Shown here piece by piece: positions 47,606 to 58,703 of a stretch of 64,000 bases of DNA. Positions within the stretch are counted from its first letter, which is position 1. Each line of letters starts with the position of its first letter. Made by a program: the position numbers and the translations under genes. Origin of the DNA: an uncultured Eubacterium sp. (GTDB lineage Bacteria > Bacillota > Clostridia > Lachnospirales > Lachnospiraceae); contig CAMEVC010000005.1 in the NCBI GenBank assembly GCA_945939115.1, positions 29,643-93,642 of the forward strand, in the 5' to 3' direction. The notes under the pieces are model-generated. The model was not told the origin of the DNA and searched no databases. It saw nothing but the letters and a program-made list of their open reading frames with translations.

Positions 47606-48079
47606 TTACTCTTCTTCCAGACCGTCTGCTGAAAGAAGTTCACCTTCAACCTTATCAACATACATAATTCCATCAAGATGATCAATCTCGTGAAGAAGAC
47701 ATCTTGCAAGAAGCTCTTCTCCCTCCACAATAATCTCTTCCATATCCTCATTAAGTGCCTTTACTTTGGCATAATTAGGTCTGGTAACTGTTCCTGTCTT
47801 TCCCGGAACACTTAAGCAGCCTTCAAATCCTGTCTGAGAACCCTTTGTCTCTAAAACAACCGGATTGATAAGAACAATAGGATCATCTCCACAGTCAATG
47901 ACAACAAGTCTCTTTCTTATACCCACCTGTGGAGCTGCAAGCCCCACTCCATTAGCCTCATACATAGTATCAAACATATCATCAATCAGCTCCCTGATTC
48001 TTGGTGTCATCTCTGTTATCTCTTTTGCCTTTGCTCTTAACACATCATCTCCAAGTGTTCTTATATTTCTAAGCGCCAT
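47606..48079 (-). CDS. def: Peptide deformylase
   Basis: Removes the formyl group from nascent proteins. The three motifs are [18 protein letters not shown] and [10 protein letters not shown], with the metal ligands Cys and two His. Length 157 residues. TAAGGAGG lies before ATG 48079. It lies between priA and fmt, a common order in Firmicutes. Confidence 0.97.
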   Translation of the reverse strand: MALRNIRTLGDDVLRAKAKEITEMTPRIRELIDDMFDTMYEANGVGLAAPQVGIRKRLVVIDCGDDPIVLINPVVLETKGSQTGFEGCLSVPGKTGTVTRPNYAKVKALNEDMEEIIVEGEELLARCLLHEIDHLDGIMYVDKVEGELLSADGLEEE

Positions 48080-48109
48080 AATTCCTCCTTATCGTGGCAT
48101 AAAATATTA

Positions 48110-50326
48110 CTACCCATTAATATCATACTGCACATTAACATTCCTGAAATCCGGATTTCCTATCACATAAGAATCCAGTTTCTCATAAAGGTCTGCAAGT
48201 TCATCTCTTTCTGAATGCTTTGCATAGATAATCTTGCTGTATATATCTTTTATCTTATAAACAGGGGCATCTGCCGGTCCAATACACATAAGCCCAGGCC
48301 GTATGCATTGTGTATCAATATACACTTTCAAGGTTCCTGCAGTTTTGGCAAGCATATCTTCATCAGAAGATGACAGCATTATCTTCATCATATTACCCGC
48401 TGGCGGATATGCCATCAGCTTTCTGTATGCTATTTCCTGCTCATAGAAATCATTATAATCCTGTTTAGCTGCACTAACAATACTAAAATGTTCAGGCGTA
48501 TATGTCTGTATCACAACTTCGCCGTTTTTCTCTGCCCTTCCCGCTCTCCCTGCAGCCTGGGTAAGAAGCTGGAACGTTCTCTCCGATGCCCTGAAATCAC
48601 TTGCATACAATGACATATCTGCCGCAAGCACACCCATAAGTGTTACATTTGGAAAATCATGTCCCTTAACAATCATCTGTGTACCGATAAGTATGTCCGC
48701 ATTGCCATTGGCAAATTCTGCAAGAATCTTCTCATGCCCCTCTTTTCCTTTCGTGGTGTCCATATCCATTCTTAACACCCTCGCCTGTGGAAAATCCTTT
48801 CTTACCTGCTGTTCTACCGCCTCTGTTCCGGCTCTGAATCCTAACACATACTTTGAGCCACATTCCGGACAGACAGTTATCTTAGGAGATGTATATCCAC
48901 AATAATGACACATAAGACATCCATTGGCATGTTCTGTAAGCGACACATCACAATGCGGGCATTTCATCACTTTACCGCAGGAACGGCATGATATAAATCC
49001 TGCCACACCTCTCTTATTAAGAAACAGCATTGTCTGTTCATGGCGTTTTAATCTGTCAGCAATAAGTTCCCTTAATTTCCTGCTGAATATTGTTCTGTTA
49101 CCCTGACGAAGTTCTTCTCTTAAATCAACAATATCTACCTTAGCAAGCCTGCCATCTCCCGCTCTCTTATCAAGACTGATAAGCTCATATTTCCCGGAGA
49201 GAGCATTGTAATAGCTCTCAACCGAAGGGGTTGCCGAGCCAAGAATAACGGACGCTCCTGACTCCTGTGCTATGTGGATTGCCGTCTCTCTGGCATGATA
49301 CCGCGGTGCTGTCTCAGACTGGTACGCAGTCTCATGTTCCTCATCAATAACTATAAGACCTATATTTGAAAATGGTGTGAACAGTGCAGACCTTGGACCA
49401 ATCATGATACTTATATCGCCTCTCTGGGCTCTCAGAAACTGGTCATATCTCTCTCCCTTTGACATACGGGAATTCATAATCGACACACTGTCACCAAATC
49501 TTCTGTAGAATCTCTGCACAGTCTGGAATGTAAGTGCAATTTCAGGTATAAGAACAATAACCTGTCTTCCCTTATTAAGGACATGTTCAATTACATCCAT
49601 ATAAACTTCCGTCTTTCCGCTTCCGGTTACCCCATGAAGAAGATATGTCTTATAAATATTGTTATCATAATCCAGTATTATTCTGTCCACAGCATCCTGC
49701 TGCTGTTCATTTAGCTTTACTGTTTTACCTGTAAGACTAGAAGCACGCACAGGATTCCTATACATTTCTTCTGATTTAACTTCAACAATTCCCAGCTCCT
49801 GCAAAGCATTTATAGTTTGCTGAGTAATATTAAGTTTAGATTTAATAATATCAATATCTATTACAGGCTCATTAATAAGTGCCTCCAAAAGCCTGTATCT
49901 TGCTTTTGCGTTCTTTTTTCTGAACTGTTCCAGATAATCATTAGCTGTGCCGGCATCGACGACAAGATTGACAGATTTCTTTTCTTTCTGTTTTACTTTG
50001 TCCTTTACCGGTATAACTGTTTTCATAGCCTGATTCATAGTTGAGCCATAATTGTGTTTCATCCAGGCAGCAAGCTTTATCATTCTGCTCTCAACGCATA
50101 CACGTCCCTTCGTAACATCCACAAGATATTTAATCTTATCCACCGGATATTTCGGCTTGTCGCTAAGACCTACGACATATCCCATAATAATCCTGTTTCC
50201 GGCACCAAAGGGAATATCCACCGTCATCCCAATATCAATTGTATTCTCAAGTTCTTCGGGAACAGCATATTGAAATGTCTTATCAAGCTGTTCATGTGAA
50301 ATATCTATAATTATGTCCGCGTACAT
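48110..50326 (-). CDS. priA: Primosomal protein N' (PriA helicase)
   Basis: 3'-to-5' helicase that restarts stalled replication forks. An N-terminal DNA-binding domain, then the helicase with Walker A GVTGSGKTEVYM and Walker B IVIDEEHETAY. The two zinc sites (CRSCGKVMKCPHC and CLMCHYCGY...CPECGS) split the second helicase half, and QAAGRAGRAEKNGEV is motif VI. Length 738. The ATG at 50326 overlaps the murE stop by one base. Confidence 0.96.
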   Translation of the reverse strand: MYADIIIDISHEQLDKTFQYAVPEELENTIDIGMTVDIPFGAGNRIIMGYVVGLSDKPKYPVDKIKYLVDVTKGRVCVESRMIKLAAWMKHNYGSTMNQAMKTVIPVKDKVKQKEKKSVNLVVDAGTANDYLEQFRKKNAKARYRLLEALINEPVIDIDIIKSKLNITQQTINALQELGIVEVKSEEMYRNPVRASSLTGKTVKLNEQQQDAVDRIILDYDNNIYKTYLLHGVTGSGKTEVYMDVIEHVLNKGRQVIVLIPEIALTFQTVQRFYRRFGDSVSIMNSRMSKGERYDQFLRAQRGDISIMIGPRSALFTPFSNIGLIVIDEEHETAYQSETAPRYHARETAIHIAQESGASVILGSATPSVESYYNALSGKYELISLDKRAGDGRLAKVDIVDLREELRQGNRTIFSRKLRELIADRLKRHEQTMLFLNKRGVAGFISCRSCGKVMKCPHCDVSLTEHANGCLMCHYCGYTSPKITVCPECGSKYVLGFRAGTEAVEQQVRKDFPQARVLRMDMDTTKGKEGHEKILAEFANGNADILIGTQMIVKGHDFPNVTLMGVLAADMSLYASDFRASERTFQLLTQAAGRAGRAEKNGEVVIQTYTPEHFSIVSAAKQDYNDFYEQEIAYRKLMAYPPAGNMMKIMLSSSDEDMLAKTAGTLKVYIDTQCIRPGLMCIGPADAPVYKIKDIYSKIIYAKHSERDELADLYEKLDSYVIGNPDFRNVNVQYDING

Positions 50327-51822
50327 TAATTACCTTTCAATTCCTCTAACACTTCTTCAATAAGCACTCTCTCATCCATTGGATACTTTACGCCCTTAAT
50401 CTCCTGATAATCTTCATGACCTTTTCCTGCAAGAACAATTATATCTCCCGGCTCTCCATTAGCAATAGCGTACTTTATTGCCTCCTTACGGTCGATGATA
50501 TCAACATGTTTACCACTTGTTTTAGAAATACCTGTCCTGATATCCTCTATAATTGCCTCGGGTTCTTCAAACCTTGGATTATCTGAAGTGATAATTGTGA
50601 GGTCTGCAAGTCTTCCTGACACCTCACCCATTTCAAATCTTCTCTCTCGCGAACGGTTTCCTCCACATCCAAACAGACATACAAGTCTGTGAGGATTATA
50701 TTCCTTAAGAGTAGTAAGAATACTCTCCAATGACATTGCATTGTGTGCATAATCAATCATGAGGGTAAATTCATCTGACACCTTCACAAGTTCAATTCTT
50801 CCTTTTACTTTAACATTCTTAAGTGTCTCTTTTAATGCCTCTTCACTCACATTAAAATGTCTTGTAACTGCAATTGCACATAAAGAATTATATACAGAAA
50901 ACTTACCCGGCAGATTAAGTTCAACCTTCATGTTGACAAGTCCCCTGCAATCATATGTGAGACCAATCTTTCCAGGCTCATGTAAAAGATTAATACTCTC
51001 TGCCCGAATATCTGCTTTGTCACTTATTCCATAGCTTTCAATCTTGCAGCGTGCGCCTTCAACAATCCGGGCTGTATGCTTATCATCGGAATTTACAATT
51101 CCCACTCTGCACTGCTTAAACAGTTTAGCCTTACACTCAAGATACTCTTCAAAAGACTCATGTTCATTAGGTCCTATATGGTCAGGCTCCAGATTTGTAA
51201 ATACACCTATGTCAAACATTATTCCGGCTGTTCTGTCAAGCTTAAGTCCCTGGGAAGATACCTCCATAACCACTGCCTTACATCCGGCTTCTGCCATTCT
51301 TGCAAAAGATTTATGAATCTCAATAGACTCAGGGGTGGTATTATGAGCCGGGATACACTCATCCCCAATAATAGTCTCAATTGTTCCAATAAGTCCGGTC
51401 TTAATTCCACAGGCTTCAAGTACATTTTTCACCATATAAGTTGTTGTTGTCTTACCCTTTGTTCCGGTTATTCCAATAGTGAACAATTTCTTATCCGGAT
51501 TACCGTAGAAAGCTGCTGACATAAGCGCTAATGCAAGCCTTGTGTTAGGTGTTTCAATCACTGCCGCACTGCCGTTTGCTTCATAATTATTCTCTCCCTG
51601 AAGCACAACAATAACAGACGCCTTATCTGCAATCTGACCAATGTATTTATGTCCGTCACTCACTGCACCTTTAATACACACAAATGCATACCCATCCTGC
51701 ATATTTCTCGAATCTGATGTTATACCTGTAACCTCTGCATCAGCATTTTTACTAATAATGCTATACTCAAACTTTTCAACTTCATTCTCAGAACATATCT
51801 TCAAAATCTCTGAAAGCTTCAT
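50326..51822 (-). CDS. murE: UDP-MurNAc-tripeptide synthetase, meso-DAP type
   Basis: Adds the third residue of the peptidoglycan stem peptide. ATP site GTKGKTTTTYMV near residue 110, EVSSQGLKLDR and TNLEPDHIGPNEHESF in the centre. The C-terminal DNPRFEEPE motif predicts meso-diaminopimelate rather than lysine as substrate. Length 498 from ATG 51822 with AGGAGG six bases upstream; ATG 51828 abuts the ribosome site. It lies outside the dcw cluster, between ftsK and priA. Confidence 0.95.
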   Translation of the reverse strand: MKLSEILKICSENEVEKFEYSIISKNADAEVTGITSDSRNMQDGYAFVCIKGAVSDGHKYIGQIADKASVIVVLQGENNYEANGSAAVIETPNTRLALALMSAAFYGNPDKKLFTIGITGTKGKTTTTYMVKNVLEACGIKTGLIGTIETIIGDECIPAHNTTPESIEIHKSFARMAEAGCKAVVMEVSSQGLKLDRTAGIMFDIGVFTNLEPDHIGPNEHESFEEYLECKAKLFKQCRVGIVNSDDKHTARIVEGARCKIESYGISDKADIRAESINLLHEPGKIGLTYDCRGLVNMKVELNLPGKFSVYNSLCAIAVTRHFNVSEEALKETLKNVKVKGRIELVKVSDEFTLMIDYAHNAMSLESILTTLKEYNPHRLVCLFGCGGNRSRERRFEMGEVSGRLADLTIITSDNPRFEEPEAIIEDIRTGISKTSGKHVDIIDRKEAIKYAIANGEPGDIIVLAGKGHEDYQEIKGVKYPMDERVLIEEVLEELKGN

Positions 51823-51873
51823 ATCCATCCTCCTGTCAACATAATTCTGTAGTAAATTATACTTTCCCGGTTA

Positions 51874-54558
51874 TTATTTTAGAAGATTTTCAAACTCTTC
51901 CATTGTCATTTCGACTTTGCGCGGCTTTGTCCCCAGCTCAGGTCCCACAACTGACGCCTCAGCTAACTGGTCCATAATTCTTCCGGCTCTGTTAAATCCA
52001 ATCTTAAAATGTCTCTGCAGGCTTCCGATTGAACCCTTTTCATTCTCAATGACAAACCTTCCGGCCTCGGCAAACAATGAATCTCTCTCATCATCGCTTC
52101 TGGCATTCCCCGGCAGGCTTTCATTACTTACCGCGGTCTCCGCAATGCTCTCATCGTAAGATACTTCTTCCGTATTCTCCTTAAGGAAAGATACCACCTT
52201 TTCAACTTCCTCATCTGATACAAAAGCACCCTGAACACGCAGAGGTTTTGGAAGATTAGACGGGAAGTACAGCATATCTCCTTTACCGAGAAGCTTTTCT
52301 GCACCATTCATATCAAGAATAACTCTCGAATCAATTCCTGAAGAAACTGCAAATGCAATCTTAGACGGAATATTTGCTTTAATAAGTCCTGTAACAACAT
52401 TTACAGAAGGTCTCTGGGTAGCAATAACCATATGGATTCCGGCAGCTCTTGCCAACTGTGCAAGACGGCATATTGCATCTTCAACCTCACCAGGTGCAAC
52501 CATCATAAGATCTGCAAGCTCATCTATTATAATGACAATCTGAGGAAGCTTTTCCATAGGCGGGTCAATCCCCTCCTTGTTCTTCTTTTCCACAATATCA
52601 TTGTAACCCTTAATATTTCTCACCTGCATAACAGCAAATTTCTTGTATCTGTCAGTCATTTCATTGACAGCCCAGTTAAGTGCCCCGGCAGCCTTCTTCG
52701 GATCAGTTACAACAGGCAATAACAAATGTGGTATTCCATTATAGACACTTAGTTCAACAACCTTTGGGTCTACCATAATAAGCCTTACATCCTCAGGCTT
52801 TGCCTTATAAAGAATACTCATAATAATTGTATTGATACATACCGACTTTCCTGAACCTGTTGCTCCGGCAATGAGCATATGAGGCATTTTGGCTATATCT
52901 GCAATAATTGTCTTTCCTGCAATATCCTTACCCACGCCAAATGATACAGCAGACTGGCTTTCCTTGAATTCTTTAGACTCAATCAATTCCCTGAAATACA
53001 CACTTCCTGCTTCCTTGTTAGGAACCTCTATCCCAATTGCCGCTTTGCCCGGAATAGGTGCTTCAATTCTTATATCCGCCGCTGCAAGATTAAGCTTAAT
53101 ATCATCCGACAGAGATACAATCTTGCTTACCTTAACTCCCTGTTCCGGCTGTAATTCGTATCTTGTAACTGTAGGACCACAGCTTATATCAGTTATAGTC
53201 ACCTTGACACCGAACGTGAGCAGCGTTTCCTGAAGCCTCTGGGCAGTCATCCTGTACTCAGATTTACCACCACCTGCTCCTCCCGGATTCTTCTTTAAAA
53301 GACTCACTGGAGGGAATTTATAGGCTTTCTTCGGCTTCTTTGGAGTCTGTGGCACAATATTATTCGTATCATCACCGCTTTCAGACACATTAGTTTCTGA
53401 AGTAATATCTTCATCAACCTCCATGCGTTCCGTGTGATTCATAATCTTATGTACAGCCTCTGCCTCTACCTCTGTCATATTATCAGGCTCATCATAATGT
53501 ACTGAATAATCATCGTTTTCACTACTGCTCTTATCATCAGAGTACATACTCTCAAACAATTCATCATTCTCATCAGAGAAAATTTCATCTCTGGATGCAG
53601 ACTTCATATTTCTATCAGGCTCGTATATATCACCTGTGTATTCATCATTTCGTTCCTGATTGACAACAATCTCATGAATATCAATATCCTGACTTACAGA
53701 ATCATCACTGCCTGTAATCAGCGTATCAGATGTCACTCCCCTGACAACATTATTCATGCGTGCGTTGGCAAGATATTCTTCCCGTGCTTTCTTCTGCGCC
53801 AGCTGTTTTTCTTTTTTCTCAATTTTCCTGAGTCTTGCCTTTGCGCGTTCTTCCTCACGGATTCTCCGGTATTCTTCATCTGACATATCATTATTATGCC
53901 TGCTTGCAGAATGCTCCTTATAAGCAGAATAATCCTCGCGTGCTTCCTGCATCATACGCTGGCCGCTGTTTCCCACATTCTTAAGCCCTGATATGAAAGA
54001 TTTCTCTGTAATTACAACAATGCATATAATTGCAAGGATAATAAGAATAACCGCTGTTCCAATAACTCCAACAGGACTTAGCATTTTGCATAAAACGCCG
54101 CCGAGAAAACCTCCTCCTGTCTTATTGTCTGCGCAATACTCAAATATACTTCCTATTCCATTCTCACTTATATCAGGCTTATTGTACACACACTGAATCA
54201 TACCGCACAACACCCACACAAGGCAGTATGCCGCAACAGTTTTAATTCTTGCCACCCTGATAAGTTCTCTGTTTACCATAAGGAAAATAATACTTGCCAC
54301 CAATATTAAAGGAAAAATGTATTCCATCACTCCGAAAAGCCCGAACATAAGCCACTTAATACCTCTTCCCAGAGTTCCCGCAAGATTAAAATTGCTGAGT
54401 ACCAGTATAATGGCGCAAGCCATGGATATAAGAATAATGCAGTCATTGCGCAACTGATTATCAGCAACCGCTTTAGTCTGCTTTTTTCCCTTAGAAGTAG
54501 TATTTTTTCTATTCTTAGCTGTATTACTTTTACTAGTCTTACTGGCTGTCTTTGCCAT
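51874..54558 (-). CDS. ftsK: DNA translocase FtsK/SpoIIIE
   Basis: Pumps DNA through the division or sporulation septum. A basic N-terminus, four membrane helices (within about residues 35-190), a long acidic, low-complexity linker, then the motor: alpha domain, Walker [14 protein letters not shown], Walker [14 protein letters not shown], and the winged-helix gamma domain at the end ([23 protein letters not shown]). Length 894. The start ATG 54558 has AAGGAG eight bases before it; the GTG at 54567 overlaps that site. Whether it serves division or sporulation cannot be decided; only one copy is seen here. Confidence 0.95.
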   Translation of the reverse strand: MAKTASKTSKSNTAKNRKNTTSKGKKQTKAVADNQLRNDCIILISMACAIILVLSNFNLAGTLGRGIKWLMFGLFGVMEYIFPLILVASIIFLMVNRELIRVARIKTVAAYCLVWVLCGMIQCVYNKPDISENGIGSIFEYCADNKTGGGFLGGVLCKMLSPVGVIGTAVILIILAIICIVVITEKSFISGLKNVGNSGQRMMQEAREDYSAYKEHSASRHNNDMSDEEYRRIREEERAKARLRKIEKKEKQLAQKKAREEYLANARMNNVVRGVTSDTLITGSDDSVSQDIDIHEIVVNQERNDEYTGDIYEPDRNMKSASRDEIFSDENDELFESMYSDDKSSSENDDYSVHYDEPDNMTEVEAEAVHKIMNHTERMEVDEDITSETNVSESGDDTNNIVPQTPKKPKKAYKFPPVSLLKKNPGGAGGGKSEYRMTAQRLQETLLTFGVKVTITDISCGPTVTRYELQPEQGVKVSKIVSLSDDIKLNLAAADIRIEAPIPGKAAIGIEVPNKEAGSVYFRELIESKEFKESQSAVSFGVGKDIAGKTIIADIAKMPHMLIAGATGSGKSVCINTIIMSILYKAKPEDVRLIMVDPKVVELSVYNGIPHLLLPVVTDPKKAAGALNWAVNEMTDRYKKFAVMQVRNIKGYNDIVEKKNKEGIDPPMEKLPQIVIIIDELADLMMVAPGEVEDAICRLAQLARAAGIHMVIATQRPSVNVVTGLIKANIPSKIAFAVSSGIDSRVILDMNGAEKLLGKGDMLYFPSNLPKPLRVQGAFVSDEEVEKVVSFLKENTEEVSYDESIAETAVSNESLPGNARSDDERDSLFAEAGRFVIENEKGSIGSLQRHFKIGFNRAGRIMDQLAEASVVGPELGTKPRKVEMTMEEFENLLK

Positions 54559-54626
54559 ATATTTCACTCCTTCATAACAACATCACGTATCTTGTTATTA
54601 TAGCATTTATCCAGCCTTAAGGCAAA

Positions 54627-55475
54627 TCACATTCTGTGGACAGGATACCCGCAATTCTGACAGAAAAAAGCATTTGTATTCAGTCTGGTGCCACAATTCA
54701 CACAATACATGTACACATTATAATGATTAACAAATGTGTTCTGCCCCGGATAAACCGTCGTATACATCTGCGGATTCTCCTTATAAATATGCATATTCTG
54801 TTTTGACGAACGGTTAATTCTGATAACAGCCCATATATCAAGCACAATGACAAACGCCAAAAAAACAACAAGATAAATCATTGTTCCCTCAAACAGGAAA
54901 AAATCATATAATCCATGAAGAACTATTGGCACAATAAGCGCTTTAATTAGATTGGATTTCCTGCCTCTTGCATTTCCAACAGAATCATAATACTTGGCAT
55001 TACCATAATAATATCCCATATATACCGCATCTATAGCATGAGATGGGACTGACAGAAGTCCTCTTGCTATGGCAACTGAAAGCCCTCCCTGAAGCACATA
55101 AAGAACATTCTCCAAGGTTGCAAAGCCCAGAGATGTAAGTACTGCATATACAATGCCATCAAATTTGTAATTGAAATTAAAATTCTTCCATGTTGTGGTA
55201 TATACTATAACGTATTTAACACCTTCCTCAACCAGTGCCACGCATATAAACGCAAATACAGCATTATATAAAGTCATATTAGCCCCCGCCAAAAGGCCTA
55301 ATACAGCACTTCCTATTCCTTCCAGTATTACTGCCGGTATAATTCCTGCCATTCCCATTGCAAACAGGGATACAAGAAGTCCCACAGGTTCCTTTTCATA
55401 TGAATCCTTATAATAAATATATACAATCATAAATAATGTCGGCAATAAAGCCAGCAGAATAAGCAATATAGTCAT
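54627..55475 (-). CDS. PrsW-family intramembrane metalloprotease with zinc ribbon
   Basis: A 282-residue membrane protein with about seven helices. VALVEEGVKY (EExxK type), FATLENVLYVLQGG (FxxxEN type) and the two histidine motifs LSVPSHAID and IVLHGLYDF are the PrsW active-site motifs. PrsW cleaves anti-sigma factors such as RsiW in Bacillus. The C-terminus adds a short zinc ribbon CVNCGTRLNTNAFFCQNCG, not part of the Bacillus enzyme. No sigma or anti-sigma gene is adjacent, so the target is unknown. It lies upstream of ftsK on the same strand. Confidence 0.85.
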   Translation of the reverse strand: MTILLILLALLPTLFMIVYIYYKDSYEKEPVGLLVSLFAMGMAGIIPAVILEGIGSAVLGLLAGANMTLYNAVFAFICVALVEEGVKYVIVYTTTWKNFNFNYKFDGIVYAVLTSLGFATLENVLYVLQGGLSVAIARGLLSVPSHAIDAVYMGYYYGNAKYYDSVGNARGRKSNLIKALIVPIVLHGLYDFFLFEGTMIYLVVFLAFVIVLDIWAVIRINRSSKQNMHIYKENPQMYTTVYPGQNTFVNHYNVYMYCVNCGTRLNTNAFFCQNCGYPVHRM

Positions 55476-55513
55476 ATTCCCTCCATATTATACTCTAATA
55501 CAATATACCGCCA

Positions 55514-55542
55514 CAAAAAAGGCTGCCACAACCGGGCAGCCT
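55514..55542 (-). terminator. Rho-independent terminator of thiC
   Basis: On the minus strand AGGCTGCC and GGCAGCCT pair around a 7-base loop and are followed by TTTTTT. It lies about 50 bases after the thiC stop and separates it from the PrsW-like gene. Confidence 0.9.
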
Positions 55543-55593
55543 CCTTACTGTTAATATAATAATTATGTTTCGCCCTGCATCAACGCTGCTATA

Positions 55594-56901
55594 TTACTCA
55601 TCAAATATACTTACAATTTCTCCGTCCATAATTTTATTCATATTCTTAACAGCACAGAAATTACCACACATTGAACACGTATCCTCTTTCTCAGGCTTAG
55701 ATGAAGCTCTGTAGGCTCTAGCCTTTTCCGGGTCAATTGCCTCATCAAACATTGCCTCCCAGTCAAGTACCTTTCTCGCCTTATCCATTCTGTAATCCCA
55801 GTCCGTCGCTCCTGGAATTCCCTTTGCAATATCCGCTGCATGTGCCGCAATCTTAGATGCGATAATTCCTTCCTTAACATCATTAAGGTCCGGAAGACGA
55901 AGATGTTCTGCCGGAGTAACATAACACAGGAATGATGCTCCATAAGTTGCCGCAATAGCTCCGCCTATAGCTGCTGTAATATGGTCATAACCCGGCGCAA
56001 TATCTGTCACAAGCGGTCCTAATACATAGAAAGGTGCTCCCTTACATATAGTCTGCTGTATCTCCATATTAGCTTTAATCTGGTTAATTGGCATATGTCC
56101 CGGACCTTCCACCATTACCTGAACATCCTTTTCCCATGCTCTTCTTGTCAGTTCACCAAGAGTGACAAGCTCCTCAATCTGTGAAATATCTGAAGCGTCC
56201 ATAATGCATCCCGGTCTGCAGGCGTCTCCAAGACTCATTGTAACATCATATTCCCTGCATATCTCAAGCACTCTGTCATAATATTCGAAAAATGGATTCT
56301 CATTACCTGTCATCTCCATCCATGCGTATATAATAGAGCCACCTCTTGAAACAATATTCATAAGTCTCTTATCTGCCCTGAATTTCTTGGCAGTTTCTTT
56401 ATTAATGCCGCAGTGAATTGTCATGAAATCCACACCGTCCTTAGCGTGCATCTCTACAACCTTAAGCCACTCCTCAGCCGTAATATCCTTAAGAGCTTTG
56501 TGATAATATACAACTGCATCATATATTGGCACTGTACCTATCGTTGCCGGACACTCTGCTGTGAGCTTACGTCTGAACTTCTGCGTATCACCAAAGGAAG
56601 ACAAATCCATAATAGCCTCCGCTCCCATCTTCACGGCATTATTCACCTTATCAAGCTCCATATCAAGATCTACGCAGTCTCTTGAAGTTCCAAGATTAAC
56701 ATTAATCTTCGTACGGAGCTTATTACCGATTCCATTAGGATTGAGACACTTGTGGTTCTTGTTGGCTGGAATAATAACCTGGCCCTTAGCAATTAAATCT
56801 CTTAATACTTCAATATCAATATTTTCCTTCTTAGCTACTATTTCCATTTCTTTAGTGATGATGCCTTTTCTTGCAGCATCCATCTGTGTTGCGTACTCCA
56901 T
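55594..56901 (-). CDS. thiC: Phosphomethylpyrimidine synthase ThiC
   Basis: Non-canonical radical SAM enzyme that rearranges aminoimidazole ribotide to the thiamine pyrimidine HMP-P. The cluster motif CSMCGNFC lies at the C-terminus. [20 protein letters not shown] and [11 protein letters not shown] are family hallmarks. Length 435 from ATG 56901, five bases after GGAGG; ATG 56913 overlaps that site. Only 57 bases separate it from the ABC-F gene upstream, too few for a TPP riboswitch, the usual thiC control. No other thi gene is near. Confidence 0.96.
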   Translation of the reverse strand: MEYATQMDAARKGIITKEMEIVAKKENIDIEVLRDLIAKGQVIIPANKNHKCLNPNGIGNKLRTKINVNLGTSRDCVDLDMELDKVNNAVKMGAEAIMDLSSFGDTQKFRRKLTAECPATIGTVPIYDAVVYYHKALKDITAEEWLKVVEMHAKDGVDFMTIHCGINKETAKKFRADKRLMNIVSRGGSIIYAWMEMTGNENPFFEYYDRVLEICREYDVTMSLGDACRPGCIMDASDISQIEELVTLGELTRRAWEKDVQVMVEGPGHMPINQIKANMEIQQTICKGAPFYVLGPLVTDIAPGYDHITAAIGGAIAATYGASFLCYVTPAEHLRLPDLNDVKEGIIASKIAAHAADIAKGIPGATDWDYRMDKARKVLDWEAMFDEAIDPEKARAYRASSKPEKEDTCSMCGNFCAVKNMNKIMDGEIVSIFDE

Positions 56902-56958
56902 GCAAACCTCCATTCTTTAATTCAATGCAGAAAAACCGGAATCAATCTATTAAATATA

Positions 56959-58596
56959 TTAATCTTCGTCATCTGATGCAGCTTCAGCATATCCCTGACG
57001 CTTTCTTGCCATCTCATCACTTGCAAGATACTCATCATAAGTTGTAATCTTGTCAATAAGCTGTCCGCTTGGAACAATCTCCATAATACGGTTAGCTGTT
57101 GTCTGAATAAACTGATGGTCGTGTGATGTAAATAAAGTCACTCCTGAAAACTTGATAAGCCCATTATTAAGAGCAGTTATCGACTCCATATCAAGATGGT
57201 TTGTCGGGTCGTCAAATACAAGAACATTAGCTCCGCATATCATCATCTTAGATATAAGACACCTTACCTTCTCACCACCTGATAACACCTTAACTTTCTT
57301 AACGCCATCATCCCCTGCAAAAAGCATTCTTCCAAGGAAACCTCTTACATATGTCGGGTCCGGATCTGGTGAATACTGTGTAAGCCACTCTACAATAGTA
57401 TCCTCCCTGTTAAACTCAGCTGCACTGTCCTTAGGGAAATATGCCTGAGATGTAGTAACACCCCACTTATAGCTTCCCTCATCCGGTTCCATATTGCCTG
57501 TTATAATATTGAAAAGAGTTGTAGTTGCAAGCTCATTAGATCCAACAAATGCTATCTTGTCATCATGGTTAACGATAAATGATACATTATCAAGAACCTT
57601 AACTCCATCTATTGTCTTAGAGATACCTTCTACAGTAAGTACTTCGTTGCCAATCTCTCTCGCTGGTCTGAAATCAATATATGGATACTTTCTGCTTGAC
57701 GGTTTAATCTCATCAAGCTCAATCTTCTCAAGCGCTCTCTTACGTGATGTTGCCTGTTTAGACTTAGAAGCATTAGCAGAGAATCTCTGAATAAAGTCCT
57801 GTAACTCCTTAATCTTCTCTTCCTTCTTCTTATTAGCTTCCTTCATCTGCTTGATAATCAACTGGCTTGACTCATACCAGAAATCATAGTTTCCGGCATA
57901 TAACTGAATCTTGGCATAATCAATATCTGCAATCTGTGTACATACCTTATTAAGGAAATATCTGTCGTGGGATACCACAATAACAGTATTCTCAAAATTA
58001 ATAAGGAACTCCTCAAGCCATGCAATAGCATCAAGATCAAGGTGGTTAGTAGGCTCATCTAATAGCAGAATATCCGGATTACCAAAAAGAGCCTTGGCAA
58101 GAAGAACCTTAACCTTCTCACTACCATTAAGCTCGCTCATTGTCTTATAGTGAAGGTCTGTTCCAACACCAAGTCCATTGAGAAGCTGTGCTGCGTCAGA
58201 CTCAGCCTCCCATCCGTTCATATCTGCAAATTCTGCCTCAAGTTCACTGGCCTTATTACCGTCTTCCTCAGTGAAATCCTCCTTGGCATATATAGCTTCT
58301 TTCTCTTTCATAATCTGGTAAAGTCTCTCATTACCCATGATTACTGTATCAAGAACATTATACTCATCATACTTGAAGTGATCCTGCTCCAAGAAAGAAA
58401 GTCTCTGTCCCGGTGTGATAGTGACATCTCCCTTACTGGGTTCAATCTGCCCTGTAAGAATCTTTAAAAATGTTGATTTGCCCGCACCATTGGCACCAAT
58501 AAGTCCATAGCAGTTTCCCTCTGTGAACTTAATATTAACATCCTCAAAAAGAGCCTTCTTTCCAATTCGAAGTGTTACATTATTAGCACTAATCAT
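56959..58596 (-). CDS. ABC-F family ATPase with a degenerate second site
   Basis: A soluble 545-residue protein with two ABC domains and no membrane helix, of the ABC-F class that acts at the ribosome (YkpA/YbiT-like by length and layout). Domain 1 has Walker A GANGAGKS (34-41) and Walker B LLLDEPTNHLDLD but signature LNGSEKV. Domain 2 has signature LSGGEKV but GSNELATTT (near 350) in place of Walker A and FDDPTNHLD with Asp for the catalytic Glu. So one composite site is canonical and the other is altered in all three elements. A linker with many Lys/Glu joins the domains. GGAGGAG lies before ATG 58596. Confidence 0.9.
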   Translation of the reverse strand: MISANNVTLRIGKKALFEDVNIKFTEGNCYGLIGANGAGKSTFLKILTGQIEPSKGDVTITPGQRLSFLEQDHFKYDEYNVLDTVIMGNERLYQIMKEKEAIYAKEDFTEEDGNKASELEAEFADMNGWEAESDAAQLLNGLGVGTDLHYKTMSELNGSEKVKVLLAKALFGNPDILLLDEPTNHLDLDAIAWLEEFLINFENTVIVVSHDRYFLNKVCTQIADIDYAKIQLYAGNYDFWYESSQLIIKQMKEANKKKEEKIKELQDFIQRFSANASKSKQATSRKRALEKIELDEIKPSSRKYPYIDFRPAREIGNEVLTVEGISKTIDGVKVLDNVSFIVNHDDKIAFVGSNELATTTLFNIITGNMEPDEGSYKWGVTTSQAYFPKDSAAEFNREDTIVEWLTQYSPDPDPTYVRGFLGRMLFAGDDGVKKVKVLSGGEKVRCLISKMMICGANVLVFDDPTNHLDMESITALNNGLIKFSGVTLFTSHDHQFIQTTANRIMEIVPSGQLIDKITTYDEYLASDEMARKRQGYAEAASDDED

Positions 58597-58703
58597 TAAT
58601 AATCTCCTCCAACTAAATAATGTATAATAGTTTACAATCTATTATAAAAATAATCATACAAAGTTGATTATAGAGATTAATACAGATAAATGCAAGTGGA
58701 TAA

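Noticed and set aside
56902..56958. TPP riboswitch before thiC
   Set aside because: Only 57 bases are available and no aptamer core is seen.
58150..58467. Plus-strand frame of 105 codons
   Set aside because: Antisense to the first domain of the ABC-F gene and without a ribosome site.
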